Positions 33,331 through 45,785 are shown, counted from the first letter of the stretch. The stretch is 64,000 nt of DNA from Brevipalpus yothersi (GCA_003956705.1 QZCP01000157.1:97171-161170), one strand, 5' to 3'. The notes: generated from the sequence alone by a model not told the origin. A program made the numbers and translations.

Positions 33331-35725
33331 ATGAATAATAATCAATCAAACTGTAGTAATAGTGATCGTGTATCGGAACCATCATCATCATCAATTGGTA
33401 TTGATCTTGATGAGGGAGAAAATTATTTCTACATCGATGACAAAGGAGAAAAAGTTCCTGTTAATATTGATGAACTAAGAGATTTGGAAAGTGGTGAAGA
33501 GTTTCTTTTATACTATGCGCGACATGGTGAAGCATTAATGGTCAACAGATTGTGTAATACAAAAAAAATTGGCCAATTAGAACTTAATATCAACTGCAAA
33601 GGTATGAATTGATATTACTTGAAGTAGTCTGATTGTAATCATGGTGAAGGAGTGGCTGCCTCTAAGAGCTCTCTTATCAATCAACTCTTTCTTCTGCTTC
33701 AAGCAATCAGTTAGATTGATTTTTTTTCTCTCTTTCTCTTTCTTTTTCTTTCCCACTTCTCTTTCTTCCTTTTCACCATTCTACAGGAAAAAAGAAATGT
33801 AATCATGGGTGGACACCCTTGCATTTAGCTTCTTACTTTGGACATTACGAAGTTGTTAAAATTCTATTGGAAGTATGTAATTCGATGTTTGTGAACAGTG
33901 TGTGTTATACAATCAGGCTAACTTTTGTTCCTCTTTTTTTTTCTCTCTCTCTCTTATTCTCTTCTTCTTCTCTTCATCATTCGATTTAAGAATGGTGCTC
34001 AAGTTAATGTGATCAACGATGATGGTGATACTCCACTACACAAAGCAGCGTATGTTGGTCGATTAGATATTGTTGTTCTTCTTCTTGCTCATCAAGCGAA
34101 CGTATTCACCAAAAACGCTAAGGGAAAAACTCCACAAGATCTGTCTCAAAGTACAGAAATAATTGATGCCTTACTTGCGGCAGAAGCTACCGATATGCGT
34201 CGAAAAGAAGATAGATTCTTGCGTGCTGCACGTGATGGTGAGCTTGATGTTGTCAAAGAGCTTTTAAATGATATCAATCCAGTGGAAATCAATTGTAAAG
34301 ACAGCTCAGGAAATAATGCCCTCCACTGGGCTGCTTATCGGAACCATAAAGAGATTGTTGTCTACCTCTTACAAAATGGTATCGATTCTACCGTCAAAAA
34401 TAATCAAGATCAAACACCAGCATTGATGGCAACCAATGTTCAAACCAAACAACTCATAAGTGATGTTCAACCGATCGCTTTTAATGTGAATATGAAGTCA
34501 TTAGCGAAATGTATGATAAATCGTTTTGAAGGTCCTCTTCTTAGACGATCCAGATTGTTGGTTCGTAAGTGTCTATGGATTGTCCTGGAACGAGGTGTTC
34601 TCTCTTTCTATTCCAATCGTGCTGATGCCAGCTCTGGTATCAAACGTAAAGGATACAAATTTTTAGAATGTGCTCATGTTGAAGCCAGCAGTAAAGATGA
34701 GACATCTTTCATCATTTATTTCAATGATAACTCACGCTGCACTCTGTCCACAATTCCTTCTAATAAGATAAGTTCAGCGTCCATCCTTCAATTGGACCGT
34801 CAAAAATGGATGAATGCAATCAAAGATCATATTGATTATGCAACCAAGTTTTTCCGTAGTGGTCTTCGTGTTGATTTTGAGAACGCTGGAGCCCTCGGTC
34901 AATCGAGCAATGGAAAAGATTCACCCAGCTCAAAAGATGAGGAAGATGTGCTTGATTTTCTTTCAGCCCCATCTTTACAGCCATACATCAACAATGCTCA
35001 AGCTCATGTCACAATTTTACAGAAACACATAAAAGCGATGATGCAGTTAGTCGAAGAGAGTTCTCAAATTTTACGAGCTGATACGCTCGAACTTTCTGGT
35101 ACAGATGCTGTCGAATATCAGCGTTTCAAGAGAGATCTTACTATGGAGTGGAAAAATTTTTGGCCCTCGGTCAAATTCCATTTCAATATCATTTTGAAAG
35201 CTGGTGATCACACAAGTGCTGCCTTATCTGATTGTTTGACTATTCTTTCACAGCAGGATCAGGTGAGTTTGCTCTCATATCTCTTGCACTCAGATATTTG
35301 ACCTCTCTGTAATCAGTTACTAATGGTGCTTTTCTCTATCACTCTTCATTCAGCTCCGACAATTGTTGTCTCAAAGGGATCAAGAAAAAATTCGAGTTTT
35401 AGAACAGTCTTTGAAAGTTTTAACACGAGAGCACCGTCGCTCATCTTTGCTCAATTCTTCATCAAGCATGTCACCACAACGTCTTTCATGTAAAGGCCAT
35501 TTATCTGATACAGATCTGGATGAATACTATGATGCCTTGGAGGACAGTGATGATGATTTTAATGACAGTGTCAGTCAGAAAACATTAGAATCATTAGGTA
35601 AAACACTAACGAATGGAGATCACTTGGCTAAAAATTCAAGCAGCTCCAGTGAAAGAAAGGATTCTCTCACAGAGACTTCACTGTTTAAATCCACCAAAGA
35701 TTTGTTTTCTATGTTACCTAATTGA
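33331..35725 (+). CDS. ORP1L-like ankyrin-PH-FFAT protein without an ORD domain
   Basis: Four exons: 33331-33601, 33787-33872, 33991-35262, 35354-35725; all introns GT...AG; 666 residues. An acidic N-terminus is followed by ankyrin repeats (HGWTPLHLASYFGHYEVVKI, DGDTPLHKAAYVGRLDIVVL, then SSGNNALHWAAYRNHKEIVV), then a PH domain (about 250-345: FEGPLLRRSRLLVRKCLWIV, LERGVLSFYSNR, DRQKWMNAIKDHI), a helical region, and a C-terminal FFAT-like motif DEYYDALED (VAP/ER binding). This order matches human ORP1L (OSBPL1A long form), which tethers late endosomes to the ER. The stop at 35723-35725 precedes any oxysterol-binding ORD, and none is seen before the next gene. Polyadenylation signal AATAAA near 35958. 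Either a truncated paralogue or a sterol-independent tether. Confidence 0.85.
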
Positions 35726-36503
35726 ATTATATGTTCTTGTACACACATGTGATTGGTACAATTATCGTTTAGATATATTAACATTTTACTCGAGATTAAT
35801 GAGTCATCTCGTCTAAATGATGAGATGAATAATTGTTGAGCACTGTCATTTCAAACGATGCGAAATGGTTAAATATAACAAGGTATGATCTTTTAGATCT
35901 TCCCTAAATGTTTCCTATTGATCACTTCTTCCATGAAAATACCTCACAAAAATTTTTCAATAAACATCAGCTTTCTCACCAAAACCCCTTTTTCCATATC
36001 CTAAGTTTATTTTTGTATTTCATACTAACTTTTAACGATCCATCGAAAGATGTAAAATGCTAGAATCATTTGATGAATGCCAAGAATGCGAGAAAAAAAT
36101 CCATGAAAAGATCTCGGCTTGCCATCATTTGTCAAGTAATCGAATTTTTCACCATGGCAAGATCTTAATTAACCTCAAACTATCTCCCTATTCACCATGA
36201 GTCCGATTACTACTAGCCATCCGAGCGAGAATTCGATTCATCAAAGTTCATGAATAATTCACACAGAATTGAAAACTTTATGAGTCTATGGAATTGAGAG
36301 AGCCGCCAGAGGCACAAGTGCGGCAAGTCTAATCGAGTTGCGATGGTTTTGATGTTTTTGTTTGTGCGGTTTATGTGAACTCGTGTGTTATCAATTGAAG
36401 TGTGTATTTGTGATCAATTTGATTTGAATTTGTAAACTTTAATCCTCTTGAATATTGATTGATAGTAATCAAAGATTGTGGTATCATCATCACCAACAGC
36501 ATC
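35726..36503. other. Intergenic between ORP1L-like gene and SmD2
   Basis: Contains the ORP1L-like 3' UTR (AATAAA near 35958) and the SmD2 promoter/5' UTR. No ORD-coding exon was found, which matters for the truncated upstream gene. Confidence 0.5.
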
Positions 36504-36848
36504 ATGTCACTGGTAAAGCCGAAAAGCGAAATGACTCCAGAAGAGTTGGCCAAGCGAGAAGAGGAAGAATTTAGTACTGGACCATTATCAATATTAACAC
36601 AATCTGTGCGTAATAATCAGCAAGTGTTGATCAATTGTCGTAATAATAAGAAACTATTGGGACGTATTAAAGCATTTGATCGTCATTTCAATATGGTATT
36701 AGAGGATGTTAAAGAGATATGGACTGAATTTCCCAAATCAGGAAAAGGAAGAAAAAGTAAACCGGTCACCAAGGATCGCTTTATTAACAAAATGTTTTTG
36801 CGTGGTGATTCAGTTATATTGGTTTTGAAAAATCCACATGCTGGCTAA
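36504..36848 (+). CDS. SNRPD2: Small nuclear ribonucleoprotein Sm D2
   Basis: Intronless, 114 residues. Part of the heptameric Sm ring on spliceosomal snRNAs. Nearly the whole sequence follows animal SmD2: KPKSEMTPEELAKREEEEFS, GPLSILTQSVRNNQQVLINC, RNNKKLLGRIKAFDRHFNMV (Sm1, RNA-contact Asn and Arg) and NKMFLRGDSVILVLKNPHAG (Sm2 with the RGDS turn). The ATG at 36504 is chosen because MSLVKPKSEMTPEE is the conserved N-terminus; an in-frame upstream ATG would add 15 non-conserved residues. Confidence 0.97.
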   Translation: MSLVKPKSEMTPEELAKREEEEFSTGPLSILTQSVRNNQQVLINCRNNKKLLGRIKAFDRHFNMVLEDVKEIWTEFPKSGKGRKSKPVTKDRFINKMFLRGDSVILVLKNPHAG

Positions 36849-37566
36849 TGATCTCATTTTGTATTTTCCATATATTGTCCACCTCACACACATAACCCCC
36901 CTAAACACACATCTAAACACTTTACCGCAAAAAACACACAAAATTAAAAAGCTGATCTCTTTTTGTATCAATTTCACGCGCTTCTCTCTCTTTCTTTCAT
37001 TCGTAACAAGCTCGTTCTTTAACCACGATCAACTTGATAATCATCCTCTTTCGATTACCAAAAGTAATCAGATCAACCAGATAGAATCAGAGATTGAGAT
37101 TAAGCTGACTATCATCAAATGATCTTCTTATTTTGATGCAACTTTATTGACATCAATTTTCATCAATCCCAACTCTATGTGGTTACATTCAGACACACGT
37201 GATTCTTGACGCCACTGATCAGTGAAGATAGAGAAAGTGTGAGCAAAAGTGAGATGATGTTGATGAAGAAGCTCTTGATGTTGTTACTTTCATCAATATA
37301 AATACACACAATCTAACACAAGACACAACCTTGAAAGTGTTTTGCTTGGACAGAAAAGAAAAATTATTCTAGTTTAATTGTGATTTGATATTAATTTGTT
37401 CTGTGTTAATCTATCGATTTAGGGTTAATCAGTGTGTATTATAGCTTGTGTGTGAAGCTTTTGGACAGCATCTACATCTGAATAATACTTTTTTCGTTTA
37501 ATTGCAACCACAATTTTACTTTCTCTTTCACTCCACTTTCCGGTGTATAATCAAAAAAATATCATC
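36849..37566. other. Intergenic between SmD2 and GOT2
   Basis: SmD2 3' flank and promoter of the aminotransferase. The open frame running on from 36838 is a different reading frame with simple composition. Confidence 0.5.
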
Positions 37567-39213
37567 ATGGCTCTCAATCGAAGTCAATCCTATTTAAGAT
37601 CACTCATTAGACCAACCGCAAGTTTACCTCTACAAAATAATCGAAAGTCAAGGTAAGTTCATGTCCTTTTCAAGACTAAGAAACATTTTTGGTGAATTGA
37701 ACAAAATATTTATCACAATCGTTAGCAATCTGAAAATATTTCTGTTCTTTTGGAATCTAGTTTTTTGCATTTATTCCGATTGTGTGGAGGAATGAAATCA
37801 TCCAATATGGTTCTTCAAAATTTCGATGAATATTGACGTCAATATATCTTTCTACTTCTCTTATTTCATGTAGTTGGTGGAGCAATGTGGAAATGGGTCC
37901 TCCAGATGCTATTCTTGGAGTCACCGAGGCATACAAGAAGGACACTAATCCAAAGAAAATTAATCTAGGAGTTGGAGCATATCGTGATGATGATGGTAAA
38001 CCATACGTTCTGCCGTGTGTAAAGAAAGCTGAAGAGATGATCATGTCCAAAAATATGGACAAAGAATATGCCGGCATTGTTGGTGTTCCAGAATTTTGTC
38101 AAGGAGCAGCTACATTAGCTTTCGGTGAAAATAGTCCGGTGATTAAGGAAGGTCTCAATGCTACTGTTCAGGGAATCTCGGGAACAGGATCACTGACCAT
38201 TGGGGCATACTTTTTGAATCATTTTTTCCCTGGAATCAAAGAAGTCTACATGCCAACTCCAACTTGGGGCAATCATATACCTTTATTTAAACGAGCTGGT
38301 CTCACTGTCAAACAATACAGATACTACGATCCTAAAACTTGTGGCTTCGACTTTGCCGGTGCACTTCAAGATCTAGCTAAAGTTCCCGAAAAATCGATTG
38401 TCTTATTGCATGCTTGTGCTCATAATCCCACAGGAGTTGATCCTAAGGTGAGATTTGTGCTTCTTATTAATCAAATTGAGGCCAGATTCATGTCAGCAAA
38501 TGATAAACTTCGAATTGCTTGATGAACTATTTTTTAATCTTATTCATATTTTTCCTTCCAAATTCCCGATATTTTTCTCATTCCAGCCTGAGCAATGGAA
38601 GGAAATGTCTAAAGTCATAAAATCACGAAACCTCTTCCCTTTCTTCGATATGGCTTATCAAGGATTTGCTACCGGTGACATTACTCGCGATGCCGGTGCT
38701 CTTCGAATGTTCATTGATGATGGTCATATGGTGGCCCTTTCTCAATCTTTCGCCAAGAATATGGGATTGTACGGCGAGCGAGTTGGCGCTTTCACCATGG
38801 TTTGTTCATCAAAAGAGGAGGCAGCTCGTGTCATGTCGCAAATAAAGATCATTATTAGACCTATGTATTCTAATCCACCGGTCCATGGAGCCAGACTAGC
38901 ATCCACAATTTTGCACGATAAAGATTTACGTGCTCATTGGTTGAAAGACGTCAAAGGAATGGCTGATCGAATTATTGGAATGCGAACTAGACTCAGAGAT
39001 GGCCTGGCCAAAGAGGGATCATCTCGAAATTGGCAGCATATCACTGATCAAATTGGAATGTTTTGTTTCACTGGAATGAACTCGGAACAAGTTGATCGTC
39101 TGATCAAAGAGTTTAGCGTTTACCTCACCAAGGATGGAAGAATATCTGTTGCGGGCATCTCGTCTAAGAATGTTGACTACCTCGCTCATGCTATGCATCA
39201 GGTCACTAAGTGA
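37567..39213 (+). CDS. GOT2: Mitochondrial aspartate aminotransferase
   Basis: Three exons: 37567-37652, 37874-38447, 38587-39213; introns 221 and 139 bp, GT...AG; 428 residues (human 430). PLP enzyme of the malate-aspartate shuttle, interconverting aspartate/2-oxoglutarate and oxaloacetate/glutamate. Exon 1 encodes a basic, Ser/Leu-rich mitochondrial presequence (MALNRSQSYLRSLIRPTA). The mature enzyme starts with SSWWSNVEMGPPDAILGVTE. Hallmarks: NLGVGAYRDDDGKPYVLP, LLHACAHNPTGVDP (substrate/PLP Asn), FPFFDMAYQGFATGD (PLP-phenol Asp and Tyr), SQSFAKNMGLYGERVG with the PLP Lys, and RPMYSNPPVHGARLA. All active-site residues are present. Confidence 0.97.
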
Positions 39214-39560
39214 CCTGAATCAGAAATTTAATTTTTTCGTATACCTTTAATCTTCGAAATTTGAGAGAATAATTCTTGTTCCGAAAATGTTTAATTGTCA
39301 ATATCAGAATCATACCCTGTCCTTCCCAAAAAACAACGATTTTTGCTAGTTATCAAATGAATTTTTGCGGCAGTATTGGTTTTTGTTGTTTCTTTAGTAA
39401 AAACAATACAAAATGATGTTGTCTGAATGATTTCACCAAATTTGACAATCCTCTAATCGTTCCCGAAGTACCAAATATTACCTCAAAAATTCTATTTTAG
39501 AAGATTCAAGCAACAAGACGGTCCTATTTGGTAGATAAGCTTACTGAATAGGTTGAACGA
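39214..39560. other. Convergent 3' flanks of GOT2 and Ig gene A
   Basis: No coding exon. The GOT2 (+) and Ig gene A (-) 3' UTRs meet here. Confidence 0.6.
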
Positions 39561-40852
39561 TTAGGTACAGTTTGAATAGTTTGGCTCCCAGTCTTCCGCT
39601 GATAGGTATGTGCTCCTAAGTTGATTGAATTTTCGTGGTGATTGGTCTCTTTGGAATAGAGCATCTGATAACTTTACCATGCAAGATCTCCTCACAAAAA
39701 GATACCAAAGTGCAATGAAGGTCATGGCAAAAAGTGAAGTACTCATTAAAAATATTAGAAATGTGTCCGTAATATCAGAAACTTGCTCATAGTCCGAGGA
39801 AATTTCAAACAACATGTCCTCTGTTATCATTTGGGGTACATAATCATCCTCAATAGGAGTCACAACACGAAGAGTTCCGAAGGCAGGGAATTTACGTCCA
39901 TACTCGTTGAGAAGGCATGCATAAATACCAGAATCTCTCATGCTAACATTAGTAATTTGGAGAGATACAGTATAACTGTAATAAACCTCTTCAGGATTGT
40001 TTTTTTCAATTGGAACGTCCAAAATTCGGAAATGAATACCGTCAATCTCAATCGGTCCATCACCTAACCAATCGTTCATTGCCCTTTCTTTTGAACAATT
40101 TTTTATCCACTAAAAAGAGAAAACTTGAAACATGACACACAAATGATGACAAATGAGGCTCATTACTTACTTTAATATCATGACTTAAAATTAAATCGGT
40201 CCTATAATCACAATGGAAAGTTACACTTTGTCCAATTTTCGCTATCTTGCTTTCAGGATAAACACGGATCATATTGATGTTTCGGAATGCTAATTCACTC
40301 ATTTTATCTAGAATAGAGAGCTAAATGAAAAAATTGGAGAACTACCTCCGATGATAATGTACTCACCGTTGTTGATGATTTTAAAAACTTTTAAAGTCTT
40401 ATTGGTCTCCGCCGAGGTGCAATGATATGTTCCATAATCACCGAAATCAACATAATTAAGGGATAAAACATGTCCACGAATATTAATCAGAGAGAATGGG
40501 TTGTCTTTCTTCACCAGTAGTTTACCATCTTTAAACCATCGAACCTTGGGCTTCGATGTTTTATTACTCTTTTTTGTCGGACATTTCAATCGAATTGATT
40601 CTCTTGGAAGTCTTTTGATCACCTCATTTTGATCGGCGATCAACATGGTAGTGGAGGCTTTTGGTGGATCTAGACAAAGGAGGAGAAAGAATGTGGATAG
40701 GTACCTTTAGGATGATCACCTTTCATCATGAGATGAAAAAAATGATAAGCCACAGATATACCTATTTTGGAATTGCCTACCACTTGATGATGTGACAGAA
40801 GAAGAATGATCAAAAAATTGATGATCAACAAACAAATCAATTTAATTATCAT
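39561..40852 (-). CDS. Two-Ig transmembrane protein A, kinase-less FGFR-like ectodomain
   Basis: Four exons on the minus strand: 40762-40852, 40367-40669, 40171-40307, 39561-40109; 359 residues. Signal peptide (MIIKLICLLIINFLIILLL), Ig domain 1 on exon 2 (Cys in RLKCP and GTYHC, RWFKDGK core), Ig domain 2 split between exons 3 and 4 (VTFHCDY; DIKWIKN; DSGIYACLL), then a transmembrane helix (FLMSTSLFAMTFIALWYLFV) and a 40-residue basic cytoplasmic tail. The pattern KRLP..RLKCP..RWFKDGK, then IKWIKN..G..FRILDVP..YAC resembles the second and third Ig domains of FGF receptors. There is no kinase domain, as in FGFRL1-type decoys. Family identity is inferred; the Ig/TM layout is clear. Paralogues B and C share intron positions and phases. 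Confidence 0.8.
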
Positions 40853-41681
40853 GTTGCACGGCGGTTAAAAAAGGCATGAGTATTCTCATGTCAGATCGGA
40901 ATGCGTAAGTGAAGAAGCTTTTTCCAACTTCTTTCGATGTTATCAGGAAGGGTTTGTGAGAATCTTTCACAAAGGGCTTCTACAGTTTCCAAGGCCTTGT
41001 CAATATTATAGGAAGTCAGCTCTCTTGGATAGGGGTCTTATATCCACATCCAAGTGCCCAGGACGTTCAGGGCACTTCCTATAGGGTGTGTTGTGTCCAC
41101 CGACTCCCGAATAGAAGCCCTTCTATTGGTGAAGGATGAAAATCATTTCGGCATTTTATCTGCTTCCATGTATGTCCATCTTGAGGAAGCCAAAATTTTA
41201 CCCTCTCCTCTCTTTCTTCAATCAATTACTCTGATTCATGTAATTTGAGAGAATAATTATTTTTCCCAAGATGTTCAAATAACGTTATCAGAATCACATT
41301 TCCATCGGAAGCAGCAATTCTGGCTCATTATCAAAATAAATTTCTCACAGTATTCACTTTGGCTGCCATGTTCGCGATACTAATGAACTGATTCGTTTTC
41401 CAACTATTTACTTCTGTCTGATAAACTAGTCAATTCTGTCCAAATCTGAATTTTTAACATTTTTCTGTGTCTAAAGTACTGATAAGAACAATAGAAAACA
41501 ATTCTGTGTCCGATAATTTTCTCAACCTCCGATTCCATTCAGACCATTTTTTTAATCACTGTGTTTTATTTAGGCTGAACAATACAGAGAGATTCTAGAT
41601 TAATTTAACAAGAAAAACCTACTGACCCGATGGATTGACTGATCAAGTGAAATTGTGATCATTGAACAACTTGGCCTTTGA
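40853..41681. other. Spacer between Ig genes A and B
   Basis: Promoter side of Ig gene A and 3' flank of Ig gene B. No exon recognised. Confidence 0.5.
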
Positions 41682-42952
41682 TCACGTCGGCATATCCCAT
41701 TCGGTTAACTGCTGTGGTGATTGATTTCTCGGAGTCAGAGCTTTAGATATTCTTTCAATGCAAGATTTTATCACCAAAATATACCAAAGTCCAACGAAGA
41801 CAATAATGAACAGCGATGAGCTCAGCCCAAGCGCAAGGAATGTGTTCGAATGATCAGGAATCTGCTCTTGATAGTCCGAAGAAATTTTAATCAACAAGTC
41901 TTCGGTCATTATTTGTTGTTGATGATCTTCTTCTCTATGAACCACGACACGAAGAGCCGTGAAGGCATAAAACTGATTAATACTATCATTAAGAAGGCAA
42001 GCATAATTGCCAGAATTTCTCAACTGGACATTCTTGATTTTAAGAGATGTGCTAAAATAATAGTAAGCTTCATTTGATGGATTGCCTATTACAATCGGGA
42101 CATTTAAAACTTTGTAATTTGAGCCGTCAATCACTATCGGTTGTTCACCAGACACATTGTTGAACACTTCGTCTTTGGAATAATTTTTTAGCCACTGAAA
42201 AGGAGAAACTTTCACTATGCCACTCATCTTATCACCTCATCACTCACCTTGATATCATAATTTGTAAAAGATTTGATTCTGTAATAACACTCAAAAGTGA
42301 CATCTTTTCCGACTTCCACAATCTTCTTCTCAGGATGGACACGGATCTTGTGGATATTTCGAAGAGCAGTATCACTTATGTCATCTATAAGGGAAAGATT
42401 CGAATGGATGGAAGTGAATTTTATCCGAGCAATTAAGAATCACAACATTTATTGCTCTGATGATAAAGTCCTTACCATTCAGTGTAACTTTGAAAACATT
42501 TAAAGTCTGATTGGTTTCTCTTGAAATACAATGATAGGTGCCATAATCATTGTAGTCAATGTAATCAATCGATAAACGACGGCTGTGAATCTCAACTCTC
42601 GGAATCTGGAGTTTCCTTTTCTCAATCAGTTTACCATTTTTAAGCCATCGAACTTTTGGTCTTCCATTACCATCACTCTTGTCCGTTACACATCTCAATT
42701 CGAGCGGTTGACCAGGAAGCTTTATGATCACTTCTGGTCGATTGGTAACCAACGTGGTTGATGACTCTTGACAAAGGAGGAGAGAAAAAATGCATAAAAT
42801 TACTTTCAAGATGATAATAATCCTTTATTATAAGTGAAAAGAGGTAAATTTATGAATATACCTTTGTCAGGAATGCTAACCACTTGATCATAGTGTGACA
42901 AAAACAGAATGATTAAAATATGGATAAACAAACCAATCAAATTGATTAACAT
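41682..42952 (-). CDS. Two-Ig transmembrane protein B, paralogue of A
   Basis: Four exons on the minus strand: 42862-42952, 42476-42766, 42248-42384, 41682-42194; 343 residues. Exons 1 and 3 have exactly the same lengths as in gene A (91 and 137 nt) and all intron phases match, so A and B are tandem duplicates. Signal peptide MLINLIGLFIHILIILFL; Ig 1 with LELRCVTDKS, KVRWLKNGK and YGTYHC; Ig 2 with VTFECYY, DIKWLKN, GSNYKVLNVP and SGNYACLLN; TM helix (LGLSSSLFIIVFVGLWYILV) and a short tail. The NYKVLNVP segment matches FGFR Ig-III more closely than in A. No kinase domain. Probably a cell-surface decoy or adhesion protein. Confidence 0.8.
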
Positions 42953-44185
42953 GCTGTACTGAGAGTGATAAATGGAAAATTAAACTGACATCGTATACCA
43001 AACGGATGTTCAACCGAAGAGGCATCTTTCCGATCTCCTTAATGCAATATGAGAAGCTTTTATGAATCCTTCAGGGAGAGTTCTTCTGGTAACAAGGCAT
43101 GGCGACTTGCTATTAGCAAGGGATGGCAAATTAGCGCCTTTTGGGTATTCAACTTCCATCCCTTTCAAAAGATAAGAGAGTTCAAAAAAAACGTCAGACT
43201 TCTAGATTCAACTGGCTAGACCATGTTTTTCAGCAAATATTCTGATCATGGTTGAGTTCAACTTCTGATGCGATTTTCACATTTTGAACAATGTTCATGA
43301 CAATTTTTTCAGGCGCTCGAAAATTTTCTCGAATTTCAAAATTAATTGATCCATCCAATCTATTTATGGTGAAGTTTTTTGTCTTTTCGAATATGAGAGT
43401 TTTTTCTTGTGAAAATTTTGAAATTCTGTCTCTTGGAGAAAACTTAGTCGATAACGGAAAGTGTTTCTAACTATTGAGCCCCCTTTTCTCAGTTTTGCAG
43501 TTGAGATAATTACAAAAAATTTATTATGAGGCTTGTGCAAAGAGACTCAATATCATGAAAATTGGGTGAAGAATTATTAATCGCTCAGAAACAATATGTT
43601 TGGAATGGAGGCACCTTACCATGGAAGATAAGATAGGTGCTAGTGAGAACTCAGAGCTCAAAGCTCTTGATAAATTGAATGCAGAACGAGAAACATGTCC
43701 GAAAAATCCAAATGAATTATTATAAAAAAATTCCACTTATCCAATCGGTTTGTACCCTCAAGACGATATCGATTGATAAATCGAATTAGGTGGGTAGCAA
43801 AACTTGGCTCTTCACCAATGCATTCCAAGAGTAATTGTTCACTGTCGTTGGAATGTTTTATCAAGTCAGAGAAGCTTCCTCAATCTCGAAACAACTGAGC
43901 TGAATGATATCAAAACTTTCTCTTTCATTTGTTACTTCCTCACCTTGATTTGTATTGTGATTTCATCTTTTTCTATCAAAAACTTCCCATTTATTTTGTT
44001 CACCTCTAATTGAATATCTGATTGTGTGTCCATATTCGGAAAACAGAACAAAGTAGCAAAATGATGAACAATGGCATGCATGATAAGTTGATATCACGAG
44101 AGCAAGCAATAAAGTATTCACTTTTTAATTGTCACAAGAGGTTGTATCAAGCTTTACTGAGAAAATTGAGAAAAAGTTTTTTGCA
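42953..44185. other. Spacer between Ig gene B and legumain A
   Basis: No recognised gene. Open frames around 43524-44013 have no domain. Marks the left edge of the protease cluster. Confidence 0.45.
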
Positions 44186-45526
44186 ATGATGTTGATTATT
44201 TTCACTATTTTTGCAGTGATCTTGAGTTTTCCATCACTTTGCCTATCCGAAAATAAAGTGAAGGGACAAAATTGGGCTGTTTTAGTGGCCGGTTCGAGAA
44301 AGTTTGTTAATTATGCGGATCAAGCCAATGTTTGTCATGCTTTCCACGCTATGGTAGCTCATGGAATCCCTAAATCCAATATAATTGTCATGATGTTCGA
44401 TGATATTGCCAATAACAAACTGAATCCATTTCCGGGTACAATCATCAATCAACCGCATGGTCCTAATGTCTATCAAGGGGTGAACAAAGATTATACTCGT
44501 GAAGATGTTACTCCAGAGAACTTCATGAAAGTTCTACTCGGTGATCCAGAACTCAAGAAGAAGGGGAAAAAAGTTCTCGAAAGTGGACCTGATGACAATG
44601 TTTTCATTTACTTCGCAGATCATGGTGGCTCCATGACAATTGAATTTCCAAGAGATATTCTCACAGCTCAAGATCTAGTGTCCACTCTTGTACAAATGCA
44701 CGAGAAGCAGATGTACAATAAGTTACTCTTTTATTTGGACACTTGCTACTCCGCTTCAATGTTTGAAGGACTATTACCAAACAATATTTCCATCTATGCA
44801 ACAACATCAGCCAATTCAACTGAAAGTGCAATGAATTGTTTTTGCAATCAAATTCAAGGAGCATGCTTGGCATCTCAGTATAGCTTCAATTGGATCGTTG
44901 ATTCTGATGTGGGAAAAGATCTTGGTGACAAAACCGTGGAACAACAGTTTCAGCTTGTTAAAAATGAAACTAGTCTGAGTCATCCTCAAGAATTCGGAGA
45001 CCTTACGATTGCTAACATGCCCTTGTCTGTCTTTTTTGGTTCCGTTAATCCGCCTCCAAAACCAAATCTAATACAAAAATGCGATGATCCAATATACAAG
45101 CGAGAAGTGCCTCATCATCATCTCAAAATGAGAATCGCTCGAGCTTCTGATGAAGAGAGACCAGAACTTCAGAGGAAACTGGACCTCATGATCGAAGCTC
45201 GTGAATATGCCCATCAATCCGTTCGATCTGTTGTCCAGCATCTTTGTTCGAAGGGACACTGTGAATTTTCAGAGGACATGATTGACCAGAGGAGCATACC
45301 AATCACTCGTCATGATTGTGTTGAGAAGCTAATTCGTACTTTCAATTCACACTGTTTCAATCTTGCCGAGAATCCTTACACAACCAAGTACCTACATGCT
45401 ATGGTCAATATTGCTGAAGGGTTGGGAGAAACTGATCTCGATGGCAATTGTTTGCTGGTCATCTCAGACCTATCGAGAGCATGCATTTTGATGTTATCGA
45501 GTAGTAAATATGAGCAAATTCTATGA
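44186..45526 (+). CDS. Legumain (asparaginyl endopeptidase, C13) A
   Basis: Intronless, 446 residues from ATG 44186; the longer open frame upstream lacks an ATG, and the first Mets precede a clean signal peptide (IIFTIFAVILSFPSLCLS). Lysosomal/gut-type protease cleaving after Asn. Core: GQNWAVLVAGSRKFVNYADQ, HGIPKSNIIVMMFDD, GDPELKKKGKKVLESGPDDN, catalytic His in FADHGG (about 146) and catalytic Cys in LDTCYSASMF (about 187). The usual motif after Cys is ESGS; here it is YSAS, unlike paralogues B and C, so activity or specificity may differ. The C-terminal legumain stabilisation domain (HLCSKGHCEFSEDM and RHDCVEKLIRTFNSHCFNL) is intact. It is the only plus-strand intact legumain in the window. 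Confidence 0.93.
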   Translation: MMLIIFTIFAVILSFPSLCLSENKVKGQNWAVLVAGSRKFVNYADQANVCHAFHAMVAHGIPKSNIIVMMFDDIANNKLNPFPGTIINQPHGPNVYQGVNKDYTREDVTPENFMKVLLGDPELKKKGKKVLESGPDDNVFIYFADHGGSMTIEFPRDILTAQDLVSTLVQMHEKQMYNKLLFYLDTCYSASMFEGLLPNNISIYATTSANSTESAMNCFCNQIQGACLASQYSFNWIVDSDVGKDLGDKTVEQQFQLVKNETSLSHPQEFGDLTIANMPLSVFFGSVNPPPKPNLIQKCDDPIYKREVPHHHLKMRIARASDEERPELQRKLDLMIEAREYAHQSVRSVVQHLCSKGHCEFSEDMIDQRSIPITRHDCVEKLIRTFNSHCFNLAENPYTTKYLHAMVNIAEGLGETDLDGNCLLVISDLSRACILMLSSSKYEQIL

Positions 45527-45785
45527 TTCTCTTGTTAAATGATAATGGAATGATTTTTAGATTTTTCAGATTACATCAATAGCTACAGCAATCCTTTTTC
45601 TTCTTCCGATGAGAGATGGTATCTTTGCCACGAGCACGAGTGCGTAAATCTTCTTTTTCTATTGAGAAATTGAATGAATAAATGGGCAGGCGATCAAAAA
45701 ATTGCTGCAAATTGAGAGAAAATCGATAGTGATTACTTGATGAGCAGTAGAATATCTTTCTCCCTCTTCTCTTTCTTTTTCTCTG

